Shown: in pieces, positions 9,061 through 17,186 of the stretch
Layout of the letters: each line of letters begins with the position of its first letter
How positions within the stretch are numbered: the first letter of the stretch is position 1
Assembly (NCBI RefSeq): GCF_000158095.2
Contig: NZ_CM011003.1
Location: 29,930-93,929 of the forward strand
Direction: 5' to 3'
From: Roseibium alexandrii DFL-11
Lineage (GTDB): Bacteria > Pseudomonadota > Alphaproteobacteria > Rhizobiales > Stappiaceae
Length of the DNA stretch: 64,000 nucleotides
Made by a program: the position numbers and the translations under genes
The notes under the pieces: generated by a model
The model's database searches: none
Told to the model about the DNA's origin: nothing
Seen by the model: only the letters and a program-made list of their open reading frames with translations

Positions 9061-9237
9061 ATGAAACCGATGTATTTTGTAATTTTGGCTGCAATTTTGG
9101 TCATTTCCGCTTCGGGAGCCATCTATGTCTCACTAAATCTATCCAGTAGCCTACCCGCTTCAGAAAAATCGACCAGTGAAGCTCCAACCTTGCTGCCCAC
9201 AACTGGCGGCAAGGAGATGAGTGTCGATTTTAACTGA
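9061..9237 (+). CDS. trbK: TrbK-like small membrane protein (entry-exclusion position)
   Basis: This 58-aa protein has one N-terminal hydrophobic span (YFVILAAILVISASGAIYVS) and a short polar tail ending GGKEMSVDFN. In Ti and IncP trb operons trbK follows trbJ and encodes a small membrane or lipoprotein for entry exclusion; rhizobial TrbK proteins end in a GG-Q/K-EM motif, as here. There is no lipobox Cys. ATG 9061 is two bases after the trbJ stop. Assignment rests on position, size, topology and the C-terminal motif. Confidence 0.65.
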   Translation: MKPMYFVILAAILVISASGAIYVSLNLSSSLPASEKSTSEAPTLLPTTGGKEMSVDFN

Positions 9238-9245
9238 GGCATGTC

Positions 9246-10400
9246 ATGGCCAAGCAAAGCGCATTTATCCTAACGACCGCAATCTTTCTCCTTGTGATCG
9301 TACCCGGCGTTTCACTCGCGCAAGACGGCACAATTCTTACAAGCTTAGAGGATCAAATAAAATCAGCAGCAAAAAGCTGGGAGACAACAATATCGAACGC
9401 CGCCCAGTCCCTGTTTTGGATCCTTGCGGGCATTGAATTTGGCATCGCCGCGGTTTGGCTTGCCGTTCAAGCAGCAGCGCTTGAAGCTTGGGTTAGCGAA
9501 TTGGTTCGGCGCATTATGTTTGTCGGCCTGTTTGCGTTCATTTTGACGAATGGTCCTCAATTCGCACAGGCTGTTGTAGACAGTCTTTTCCAGATTGGAG
9601 CCGGCGGCGGCTCAGCCTCACCTGCCAATGTTTTTAATTCAGGCATCAATGTCGCAAGCATCATGTCCAAGAACGTTCAGTTCGGACTGTTGGCCGATAA
9701 CGGCCTTGCGATAGCTTCGGTCATTGCGATGGTGGTCGTAGTAATCTGTTTTTCGCTTGTCGCCGCAATTTTTGTGGCCGTCATGGTGGAAATGTACGTT
9801 GGTCTGTTGGCTGGCATAATCATGCTTGGCCTCGGCGGGCTATCCCACACCAAAGACTTCGCAATCCGTTACCTCGTTTATGCATTCTCGGTTGGAATGA
9901 AATTACTGGGGCTCGTGATGATTGCGAGAATTGGCTCTCAAATACTTATCGGCCTCGCAAATTCCGCAAAACCGGATGACGAGTTCATCGCCACACTTAC
10001 AATTGCCGGGATATCAGTAGTCATTTTCATGGTCGCGATGTACGTCCCGCAGATCCTGCAAGGAGTTGTCCAGGGCGCTTCGGTCAGCAACGGCATGGAG
10101 GTCATTCGTCACGGCACGCAGACCAGCACTTTCGCTGCCGGAACCGCCATTGGCAGCGCTCAAATGGCCGCCGGTGCGAAGGTAGCTTACGAAACCGCTA
10201 GGAACGATGGATCTTCGAGAGGGCAAGCCGCGGCTCAGGCCGCCATGGCTCCCTTTGCAGCCCTTTCCTCAGCTGCCGCAGACAAGCTCTCTGGCGCCCC
10301 TCATGCAGGAAATGCCTCGGCGCTAGGCCTCGCCAATCACAAACTGCGGCAATCCCTACCGAACAAGCCAACTGGCGGATCTTCGCCCAAATCCTCCTGA
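9246..10400 (+). CDS. trbL: TrbL, VirB6-type polytopic channel protein
   Basis: The 384-aa protein has a signal-like N-terminus, five or more hydrophobic spans between about residues 50 and 285, and an Ala-rich hydrophilic C-terminus (GTAIGSAQMAAGAKVAYETA). This is the TrbL/VirB6 pattern; the family forms the inner-membrane part of the translocation path. It lies between trbK and trbF, as in other trb operons. Base composition is more AT-rich than trbE upstream, particularly in the 5' part. Confidence 0.92.
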   Translation: MAKQSAFILTTAIFLLVIVPGVSLAQDGTILTSLEDQIKSAAKSWETTISNAAQSLFWILAGIEFGIAAVWLAVQAAALEAWVSELVRRIMFVGLFAFILTNGPQFAQAVVDSLFQIGAGGGSASPANVFNSGINVASIMSKNVQFGLLADNGLAIASVIAMVVVVICFSLVAAIFVAVMVEMYVGLLAGIIMLGLGGLSHTKDFAIRYLVYAFSVGMKLLGLVMIARIGSQILIGLANSAKPDDEFIATLTIAGISVVIFMVAMYVPQILQGVVQGASVSNGMEVIRHGTQTSTFAAGTAIGSAQMAAGAKVAYETARNDGSSRGQAAAQAAMAPFAALSSAAADKLSGAPHAGNASALGLANHKLRQSLPNKPTGGSSPKSS

Positions 10401-10415
10401 GCAATAGGCAGTTAG

Positions 10416-11078
10416 ATGGCAAAACACACTCCAATTGGTAATCCCTATCTTGCCGCACGGATGGAATGGAACGAGCGATACGGCTCCTACATCCGTACCG
10501 CCCGCGCATGGCAGGGCATCGGTCTTATTTCCCTGGCGATGGCTACAATCGGATTCAGCTTTGCGCTCTACCAGAGCACCCAGGTAAAACTTGTCCCGTA
10601 TATCGTCGAGGTGGACAAACTCGGCACACCCGCGATCGGCGGGTTCCCGGCTCAGATCGAATATGCCGACGAACGCGTCGTTCGCTCCATGCTCGGAGCC
10701 TGGATTGCGACTTTCCGCTCTGTCACGCCGGATACAGTCGTTGCCAAAGGCTACATCGATCGCGTCTATGCGATGCTCCGGCAGACGGACGTCGCCACCC
10801 AGAAGGTCAACAATTTCTACCGAACGAACTCCCCATTCGACCGGGCGCAGTCTCGCACCGTGTCCGTCGAGGTGACAAGCATCGTGCCACTCTCCAATCA
10901 ATCCTATCAGATCGACTGGACCGAGATCGAACGGGACCGGAAGGGCAAGGAGCTTCAAACGAAGCGCTGGCGCGGGGTAGCAAATGTCACGATCTCGCCT
11001 CCACAGGACGAATCTATCATCCGGCTCAATCCGATCGGCCTTTATCTCAAGGACTTCGATTGGACCGCTCAACTATAA
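10416..11078 (+). CDS. trbF: TrbF, VirB8-type assembly factor
   Basis: The 220-aa protein starts with a cytoplasmic [18 protein letters not shown] motif typical of TrbF, then one membrane anchor (residues about 35-57), then a periplasmic NTF2-like domain ([14 protein letters not shown] onward). VirB8 proteins nucleate assembly of the core complex with VirB9 and VirB10, encoded next. Length and order are canonical. Confidence 0.93.
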   Translation: MAKHTPIGNPYLAARMEWNERYGSYIRTARAWQGIGLISLAMATIGFSFALYQSTQVKLVPYIVEVDKLGTPAIGGFPAQIEYADERVVRSMLGAWIATFRSVTPDTVVAKGYIDRVYAMLRQTDVATQKVNNFYRTNSPFDRAQSRTVSVEVTSIVPLSNQSYQIDWTEIERDRKGKELQTKRWRGVANVTISPPQDESIIRLNPIGLYLKDFDWTAQL

Positions 11079-11107
11079 GCAATCCACGCGCTCAGAAAGT
11101 AAGAAGA

Positions 11108-11941
11108 ATGTTTCGGAAAACCAGACGGCACGCGGGCTTATGCTTGTTCGCGGCCGCAGCTGCCATCACCGCCCTGCCTCTTCAAACCTTGGCAGCGGAC
11201 TACACGGCTAAGGAACTGCGGGCCCTTGGTCTGTCGAGCGACTGGCGTAACGGCCGCGGCGTCATCACCAAAGGTCCGGACGGCAAGGTGATCTATCTCT
11301 ATGGCCAGGTCCAGCCAACCGTTGTCTGCGCTCCCCTGCAGGTCTGCGATATCGAATTGCAGCCCGGGGAAGCTGTTCGCAATGTCATGGTCGGAGATAC
11401 GGTTCGATGGAAGGTGGATCCTGCAACATCCGGAGGCCCAACCGGAAACTCGGTTCACCTGATCATCAAGCCGACAGAACCGGGGCTCGTCACATCGATG
11501 GTGGTGACGACGTCGAGGCGCACCTATCAGATCAAACTTCAAAGCGACATTCACCGTTACATGGCCCGGGTAGGCTTCGATTACCCGGAAGATATCCAGG
11601 CCAAGTTCGAGGCGGCTAATCGACAGCTCGAAGCCAACACCATTCCGGGTGCAGGCGTCCCCGCCGAAAACCTGGACTTCAAATTCCGTGTTCATGGTCA
11701 AGCCCGCTGGCGGCCGACACGTGTCTATTCGGACGGTCTCAAGACCTACATCCAGTTTCCGAGTGGAATGGCGTCCGGTGATGCCCCGGTTCTCTATGTC
11801 ACCGCTGGTGGACAGAACCAGATCGTCAATTATCGACTGAAGGGCAGCCTCATGATCGTGGACTACATGATCGACCAAGCGGTGCTCGTTTCTGGTGTTG
11901 GCTACAGCCAGCAAAAAATTCGTATCAACAGAGGAGGGTGA
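11108..11941 (+). CDS. trbG: TrbG, VirB9-type core-complex protein
   Basis: The 277-aa product has a signal peptide ending LQTLAADY and a VirB9/CagX fold recognised by [26 protein letters not shown] and the C-terminal segments [17 protein letters not shown] and [19 protein letters not shown]. It forms the outer-membrane ring with TrbI and the TrbH lipoprotein. ATG 11108 was chosen because it gives the signal peptide and has AAGAAG upstream; a much longer reading extends into trbF in another frame and is not credible. Confidence 0.93.
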   Translation: MFRKTRRHAGLCLFAAAAAITALPLQTLAADYTAKELRALGLSSDWRNGRGVITKGPDGKVIYLYGQVQPTVVCAPLQVCDIELQPGEAVRNVMVGDTVRWKVDPATSGGPTGNSVHLIIKPTEPGLVTSMVVTTSRRTYQIKLQSDIHRYMARVGFDYPEDIQAKFEAANRQLEANTIPGAGVPAENLDFKFRVHGQARWRPTRVYSDGLKTYIQFPSGMASGDAPVLYVTAGGQNQIVNYRLKGSLMIVDYMIDQAVLVSGVGYSQQKIRINRGG

Positions 11942-11943
11942 CC

Positions 11944-12411
11944 ATGTCGCACACGCGCCGCTCAATTCTAAAGGCCATTGGCATTTCTGTTCTGGCAACG
12001 CCGATGGCTGGCTGTATGACGTCGGAAAGTGGTTGGTTCAACCCAACAACAAGCATTGATGCCGCCAACCTGTCACCTTCAGCTGCGAGCATCGTCGCCG
12101 GCGATATGGTTGCGAAACTCTCCGAGCATGTCGGGGCAGGAACAGGAACGATTTCCCTCAAGGCTGACAATTCAGAGTTCGCCCTGGCTCTGGAAAGCTC
12201 TCTGCGCGGATGGGGGTATGCAGTCGCCGAAGCGGATCAACAGCCATTAGGCGATACCATCATTCCCCTGGCCTACACGATCGATTCCGATGCAGGGCAA
12301 ATCTTCGCTCGTCTCACCACGCCAACTGTCGAATTGGCACGGACCTATCAGGCAACGCCAACCGGAGCATCACCGACGAGCCCGGTTTCCGTTTTGACCA
12401 GAACTGTCTAG
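11944..12411 (+). CDS. trbH: TrbH, conjugation lipoprotein
   Basis: The 155-aa product has a lipoprotein signal peptide with lipobox PMAGC (Cys about residue 25), so it should be anchored in the outer membrane. The body is short and beta-rich with SLKADNSEFALALESSLRGWGYAV, the family-typical segment. TrbH is the VirB7-like partner of TrbG. ATG 11944 follows a GAGGAGGG ribosome site; the gene starts 2 bp after trbG. Confidence 0.87.
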   Translation: MSHTRRSILKAIGISVLATPMAGCMTSESGWFNPTTSIDAANLSPSAASIVAGDMVAKLSEHVGAGTGTISLKADNSEFALALESSLRGWGYAVAEADQQPLGDTIIPLAYTIDSDAGQIFARLTTPTVELARTYQATPTGASPTSPVSVLTRTV

Positions 12412-12423
12412 AGGCGTGCACTC

Positions 12424-13767
12424 ATGAGCAATACGGAATCGAACGTGCATCTGGCGGGTGGCGATATCCGGCCCGATGACGAAGCCCCCAAGATCCGGCG
12501 CCTGAACAAACTTCCCATTTTCTTGTTCGTCGGGCTTGTCGTCGTGTTCGGCGTCGTGATCATCATCGGCCTTGCCAACCGTGGCATCAACTCAGGGGAT
12601 AGTGTCGCCGGAGACGAAGGCGGCGCGCCGGCGAGTGGCTTTGCGGATCAGCTCAAAGCCGGCATCAGCAACGGCGTCATTGATCCTCCCAGCCAGCTTA
12701 TTGCAGCGGTCCAACCAGAGCCGGTGAGAGCCGCGGTCCCGGAGAAGGTTCAAAAGCAGAGACCTTTCGGGAACCCGTTTCAACCGGAACCAGGCAAACC
12801 CGACGAGGTCTCGGCTCCGCAGCAATCCGAACCGGATTGGCGTGCTCAACTGGACCAGCGTTTTGAGGAACAACAACTGCAGGAGATGCATCGGCAACGG
12901 ATGAAGCGGCTTCAATCAATCGATGCCGCCCATGACAGCCCCACCACCGTGAACCTCGGCGACCTGCAAGGCCAGGGGGAGGGGGCTCAAACCACCCAGG
13001 GCAATCAAACGGTCAACGGCACCTTTACACGAGGTCCAACATCACCAGATCTCCTGTCAGCTGCCCTGCAGGCGGCTCAAGGCGGGACTGCCAATGCCGA
13101 TCCCAACGGACAATACGGCAAACAAGCCTTTTTCAACCAGGACATTACCGAAGCTGGATATCTCGCGAACCGAGTTGTCCCGCAGCAATCGCCTTATGAA
13201 CTGAAGCGTGGATCCGTGATCCCGGCAACGCTCATCACCGGCATCAATTCAGACCTCCCTGGCCGGATCACTGGCCAGGTCAGGCAGAACGTCTATGACA
13301 GCGCCACCGGCCATCTGCTTCTGATCCCTCAGGGAACCAAGCTGTTCGGTCGGTACGATTCCGATGTGTCGTTCGGTCAGAACCGGGTTCTGGTCGTCTG
13401 GACAGATATTATTTTCCCAAACGGTGCCACCTTACAGATCAGCTCCATGGGGGGCGTCGATGGTGAAGGTTATGGCGGTTTCAAGGACAAGGTGAACAAC
13501 CATTACCTTCGGACTTTTGGTTCCGCGGCACTCCTCGCGATTATCGGAACAGGGATCGACATGGCAGTTCCGGAAAGTTCCACGCTTGCCACCCAGGACA
13601 CGGCATCCGACGCCGTCCGCCGTAACTTCGCGGAAGTGTTCGGCCGGGTCGTGGAGCGGAGCATCAACAAGAACCTCGATGTCCAGCCGACAGTGCAGAT
13701 CCGGCCGGGATACAATTTCAATATTCTGGTCGATCAGGACATCATCTTTCCGGGATCGTATGGCTGA
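12424..13767 (+). CDS. trbI: TrbI, VirB10-type core-complex protein
   Basis: The 447-aa protein has a short cytoplasmic start, one membrane span (LPIFLFVGLVVVFGVVIIIGLA, about residues 36-57), a Pro/Gln-rich periplasmic linker (residues 90-210) and a C-terminal VirB10 beta-barrel domain from LKRGSVIPATLITGINSDLPG to the end. VirB10 links both membranes and senses ATPase activity. It is the last gene of the operon; the 250 bp that follow hold only a 46-codon frame with no recognised motif. Confidence 0.95.
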   Translation: MSNTESNVHLAGGDIRPDDEAPKIRRLNKLPIFLFVGLVVVFGVVIIIGLANRGINSGDSVAGDEGGAPASGFADQLKAGISNGVIDPPSQLIAAVQPEPVRAAVPEKVQKQRPFGNPFQPEPGKPDEVSAPQQSEPDWRAQLDQRFEEQQLQEMHRQRMKRLQSIDAAHDSPTTVNLGDLQGQGEGAQTTQGNQTVNGTFTRGPTSPDLLSAALQAAQGGTANADPNGQYGKQAFFNQDITEAGYLANRVVPQQSPYELKRGSVIPATLITGINSDLPGRITGQVRQNVYDSATGHLLLIPQGTKLFGRYDSDVSFGQNRVLVVWTDIIFPNGATLQISSMGGVDGEGYGGFKDKVNNHYLRTFGSAALLAIIGTGIDMAVPESSTLATQDTASDAVRRNFAEVFGRVVERSINKNLDVQPTVQIRPGYNFNILVDQDIIFPGSYG

Positions 13768-14019
13768 CTATGCTGGAATACAGGAAGGCAATTGAATTAG
13801 GGGCCAGAATAAGATTTGCCAAAAATCCTGCGCTTAGTTGGAACGAACATCGAGCAATCGATTTGACCAGTCTGATTTTCACCACCTGCTACAGCGACAG
13901 TCTTTATTAAAGAAGAAATTCGCACAGGCTTATTTGAGCACCGCGTTTGTCAGGTGCAATCAGCCGGCACAGCCCCCGGGGCGAGCAACTTAGCGGCACA
14001 GCCAACCATCCAACAGTTA

Positions 14020-14436
14020 CTACGCTTCAAAGAGCGTTTGGATAATCGGACAGTTCGGGACATCTCCCTTCGCGCACTCAGACGCCATATTAATAAGAGC
14101 CATTTCCAGCTTCTTCAGGTGCTGAATCTTTTCCCTCACAGAACTCAGGTGATCCATTGTCATGGCATGCACCTCACCGCAACTGATGCCTTTCTGGTCG
14201 ACCATTTTCAGCATCTCGCGAATCTCGTCGATACTGAAACCGAGTTCCCGGCTCCGCTTGATAAACGACAAACGTTGAAGGTGGTCGTGGGTGTATTGCC
14301 GGTTGCCTCCGGCAGTCCGGCCAGGTTTGGGCAGCAACTCGATGCGTTCATAGTAACGGATCGTCTCGATATTGACGCCGGTTTCGCGGGACATTGCCCC
14401 AATCGGATAACCTCGCGCGTTCGTGATCCCTGACAT
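14020..14436 (-). CDS. merR: MerR, mercury-responsive regulator
   Basis: This 138-aa MerR-family protein has the winged-helix N-terminus (IETIRYYERIELLP) and a dimerisation helix flanked by three Cys at about positions 86, 121 and 129 (ISCGEV, SECAKG, NCPII). Those match the Hg(II)-binding Cys82/117/126 of MerR. It is divergent from merT, and the promoter between them has the required 19-bp spacer. Start 14436 is preferred over 14454 because AAGGGG precedes it at good spacing and the upper ATG overlaps the -35 element. Confidence 0.93.
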   Translation of the reverse strand: MSGITNARGYPIGAMSRETGVNIETIRYYERIELLPKPGRTAGGNRQYTHDHLQRLSFIKRSRELGFSIDEIREMLKMVDQKGISCGEVHAMTMDHLSSVREKIQHLKKLEMALINMASECAKGDVPNCPIIQTLFEA

Positions 14437-14448
14437 GAGAGAAACCCC

Positions 14449-14479
14449 TTGCATCTGTAGTGACTACAGACAGTAAGCC
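14449..14479 (+). promoter_or_regulatory. mer promoter with 19-bp spacer and MerR operator
   Basis: TTGCAT (14449-14454) and TAAGCC (14474-14479) are separated by 19 bp containing the dyad CTGTAGTGACTACAG. An overlong spacer with a central dyad is the hallmark of MerR-activated promoters. It drives merT onward. Confidence 0.85.
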
Positions 14480-14511
14480 TTCCCCTTAGTCAGATCAATG
14501 AGGGTGTCGGA

Positions 14512-14898
14512 ATGACGACGGACATACATCCAGTGACCAAAAGAGAAACAGACCTTGGTGCGAAGGCCGCTACCGCAGGCGGCATACTTGGCGCACTTGC
14601 AATGACGTCCTGCTGTATTCTGCCTCTGGTTCTTTTCAGCCTCGGGGCCACAGGCGCCTGGATCGGTCAGCTTGGTGCGCTCACGCAGTACAAATGGATC
14701 TTTTTCGCGTTTGCCGGAGGCGCACTCGGTTACGGGTTCTTGAAGGTTTACAGGCCGACGCCGCAGGCCTGCGATGATGGGAGTTGCGAACGTCCCCTGC
14801 AAAAGCGGTTCATGAAAAGAGCACTTTGGAGCGCAACTTTCGTTGTCGCGCTCTCCTTGGCCTTCCCGTACCTCGCTCCGCCGCTGCTCGGCTACTGA
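14512..14898 (+). CDS. merT: MerT, mercuric ion transporter
   Basis: The 128-aa membrane protein has three hydrophobic spans. The first contains the vicinal Cys pair SCCILPLVLFSLG (Cys34-Cys35) that takes Hg(II) from MerP across the inner membrane; a second pair (ACDDGSC, about 87 and 92) lies in the cytoplasmic loop and passes Hg(II) to MerA. It is the first gene of the mer operon under the promoter at 14449-14479. Confidence 0.93.
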   Translation: MTTDIHPVTKRETDLGAKAATAGGILGALAMTSCCILPLVLFSLGATGAWIGQLGALTQYKWIFFAFAGGALGYGFLKVYRPTPQACDDGSCERPLQKRFMKRALWSATFVVALSLAFPYLAPPLLGY

Positions 14899-14911
14899 GA
14901 AAGGATCCTCC

Positions 14912-15223
14912 ATGAAAAAGACGTTTATGACACTTGCCGTTTTGTTCCTGGCGACCGGAGCAACACACGCAGAAGAACGAAAAGCGCGAATCGAGGTCAC
15001 TGGCCTTTGGTGCCCGTCTTGTTCCTACATCGTCGGCGAGGCGCTGCAGAAATCCGAGAGCGTCGCGATATTGAATTTCCAAGAACACGAAGATGGCCGG
15101 TCCGGTGTCTACACAATCACGTTCGACGATGCTGTGACGGATTTGGGGGAGATCGTCGCACAACCTGCTGCATACGGGTACACGGCGGTATTGCTGGACG
15201 ATGGAACGAACTCCGGAAGCTGA
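14912..15223 (+). CDS. merP: MerP-like periplasmic mercury-binding protein
   Basis: The 103-aa product has a signal peptide (MKKTFMTLAVLFLATGATHA) and a heavy-metal-associated fold with the metal site GLWCPSCSY (Cys34, Cys37). The canonical motif is GMTCxxC, so Met is replaced by Trp two residues before the first Cys, as seen in marine alphaproteobacterial versions. It should scavenge periplasmic Hg(II) for MerT. It begins 13 bp after merT. Confidence 0.87.
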   Translation: MKKTFMTLAVLFLATGATHAEERKARIEVTGLWCPSCSYIVGEALQKSESVAILNFQEHEDGRSGVYTITFDDAVTDLGEIVAQPAAYGYTAVLLDDGTNSGS

Positions 15224-15226
15224 CCT

Positions 15227-15481
15227 GTGAGTGACAAACTCCTGGGAATGATGCTGGCGACGGCGGTTGCCGCTCCCGTCATGATTGTCTGCTGCGGTGG
15301 CGGTCTGGCGTTCGTCGGTTCCGCGGCAACCGGATAGATTGCCCACTTGTCCGGTTCCGGTGTCGTGTTGTCGGTGCTGACTGCCGCAATCGCAGGTTTT
15401 CTCGATTATTTCCTGCGCCAAAGGTCGCGACTGTCGGCCGGGGAAGGCTACGGAGAAGACAATAGGAAAAATATGGAATGA
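15227..15481 (+). pseudogene. Small mer-operon membrane protein interrupted by an amber codon
   Basis: A frame starting at GTG 15227 reads a hydrophobic segment with a Cys pair (PVMIVCCGGGLAFVG) and then meets TAG at codon 37 (15335-15337). The same frame stays open afterwards (IAHLSGSGVVLSVLTAAIAGFLDYFL...) to a TGA at 15479-15481 that overlaps the merF ATG by 4 bp. Continuous hydrophobic coding on both sides and the tight coupling to merF indicate an 84-codon gene broken by one base change, perhaps TGG to TAG. The intact protein would be a two-span Cys-pair membrane protein, perhaps a mercury transporter. Readthrough cannot be excluded. Confidence 0.75.
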
Positions 15482-15705
15482 ACAACAAGCTCCTGGCGAC
15501 AGGGGTAATAGGTACAGTGATCGCTGCGCTTTGCTGCTTCACACCGGTTCTCGTCGTATTGTTCGGTGCCGTTGGGCTGTCAGCCTTCGTTGGCCTTCTT
15601 GACTACGTCCTGTTGCCCGCTCTCCTCGCCTTTGTACTTCTCACACTCTATGCGCTTGTTCGCAATGCACGACGCCAACGCAACGAAGGAAACCGGAATG
15701 TCTGA
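15478..15705 (+). CDS. merF: MerF-like mercury transporter
   Basis: The 75-aa protein has two membrane helices and the vicinal Cys pair ALCCFTPVLV (Cys19-Cys20) at the end of helix 1, the signature of MerF, a minimal Hg(II) importer. The length is typical (about 80 aa). Its ATG overlaps the stop of the broken upstream gene, and its 3' end overlaps merA by 8 bp, so it is translationally coupled to both. Confidence 0.87.
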   Translation: MNNKLLATGVIGTVIAALCCFTPVLVVLFGAVGLSAFVGLLDYVLLPALLAFVLLTLYALVRNARRQRNEGNRNV

Positions 15706-17122
15706 CTGTTGTTCGAAGAGGAACGGATCCTACCACCTGGCTGTGGTCGGCGCGGGCTCAGCCGGGTTCTCGGCCGCGATCACGGCGGCCGAGGAAGGTG
15801 CACGGGTTGCCCTGATCGGTCACGGCGTCATAGGAGGAACTTGCGTCAATGTCGGTTGCGTGCCGTCGAAGGCGATGATCCGGGCTATGGAGATCATGCA
15901 CGCGCCAAAAGCCGCTCGAAGATTTGACGGGATAGAGGCGACGGCGCAGATCACGGATTGGGCCGCCGTAATCCGCCAGAAACAGGCGCTGGTCGATGAC
16001 CTGCGAGCTGCAAAATATATCGACGTCCTGCCCCAACACAACAACATCGCCTATCTGGAAGGTGAGGCTCGTTTCATTGCCGGCGGGCAGCTGACCTTGG
16101 AAGGAGAGGTCATCAAAGCTGAGAAGATCCTCCTTGCCACGGGATCCCGGCCGCAGGTGCCTGACATTCCCGGAATGGCCCAGGTACGCCCTCACGACAG
16201 CACATCAATTCTTGATGTTCAGAAGCGCCCGGAATCTTTGATTGTCATGGGAGGCGGATACATCGGTGTCGAATTGGCGCAAGTTTTTGCCCGTGCGGGT
16301 ACGCGCGTCACCATTGTGAGCCGCCGAGGATTGCTGCCGGAGGCGGAACCGGAAATCGGTGATGCGCTGACGCGGGCGTTTGAAGACGAAGGCATTGTCG
16401 TCCAAACCATCAAGAGCTACACAGAAGTTCTGATGCGTGACGGCCGCATTGCACTGAGGGTCGAAACCGAAGATGGAACCGGAATCCTGGAAGCGGAGGA
16501 CCTTCTGCTTGCGACAGGTCGTACGCCCAACACGCAAAATCTTGCGTTGGACCTGGCCGGAATCGCCACCGACCAGCGTGGCGCGATCCTTGTCGATGAC
16601 CGGATGCGTACCAGCCAGAAAAACATCTACGCCGCCGGCGATGTAACCGGACGTGATCAGTTTGTCTATATGGCAGCCTACGGTGCCAAACTGGCCGCGA
16701 AAAACGCGATGAACGGCGATAGCCTTGCCTATGACAACTCTATCATGCCGGCAATCGTCTTCTCCGATCCCCAAGTTGCCAGCGTCGGCCTCACCGAGGC
16801 CGCCGCGAAGGCTGCCGGCCACACTGTTCGCACTTCAGTCTTGTCGCTCGAACACGTACCCCGGGCACTCGCTGCCCGGGACACGCGCGGGCTCATCAAA
16901 CTTGTCGCGGACGGAAACACCAAGCGGTTGCTCGGGGCACATATACTTGCTCCGGAAGGTGCCGACAGTATCCAGACCGCGGCGATGGCGCTCAAGGCGG
17001 GAATGACTTACGAAGAGCTCGGCGCGATGATCTTCCCATACCTGACAACGGTTGAAGGGTTGAAGCTTGCTGCGCAGACTTTCGAAAAGGATGTTGCGGC
17101 TCTCAGTTGCTGTGCAGGGTGA
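15698..17122 (+). CDS. merA: MerA, mercuric reductase
   Basis: MerA reduces Hg(II) to volatile Hg(0) with NADPH. The 474-aa protein has an FAD-binding VVGAGSAGFSAA start, the redox pair in GGTCVNVGCVPSK (Cys49, Cys54), an NAD(P)H fold (VMGGGYIGVELA), an FAD site (IYAAGDVTG) and the C-terminal Cys pair SCCAG that delivers Hg. The N-terminal HMA domain of longer MerA forms is absent, so this is the short type. ATG 15698 (MSDCCSK) gives the usual start; a longer reading into merF is not needed. Confidence 0.95.
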   Translation: MSDCCSKRNGSYHLAVVGAGSAGFSAAITAAEEGARVALIGHGVIGGTCVNVGCVPSKAMIRAMEIMHAPKAARRFDGIEATAQITDWAAVIRQKQALVDDLRAAKYIDVLPQHNNIAYLEGEARFIAGGQLTLEGEVIKAEKILLATGSRPQVPDIPGMAQVRPHDSTSILDVQKRPESLIVMGGGYIGVELAQVFARAGTRVTIVSRRGLLPEAEPEIGDALTRAFEDEGIVVQTIKSYTEVLMRDGRIALRVETEDGTGILEAEDLLLATGRTPNTQNLALDLAGIATDQRGAILVDDRMRTSQKNIYAAGDVTGRDQFVYMAAYGAKLAAKNAMNGDSLAYDNSIMPAIVFSDPQVASVGLTEAAAKAAGHTVRTSVLSLEHVPRALAARDTRGLIKLVADGNTKRLLGAHILAPEGADSIQTAAMALKAGMTYEELGAMIFPYLTTVEGLKLAAQTFEKDVAALSCCAG

Positions 17123-17186
17123 TAGGGGGCAGTTTTGAGCTTCCAGCAGGTAGAAGCTGTATCCCCTTCCAATGCCGTAACCGATA

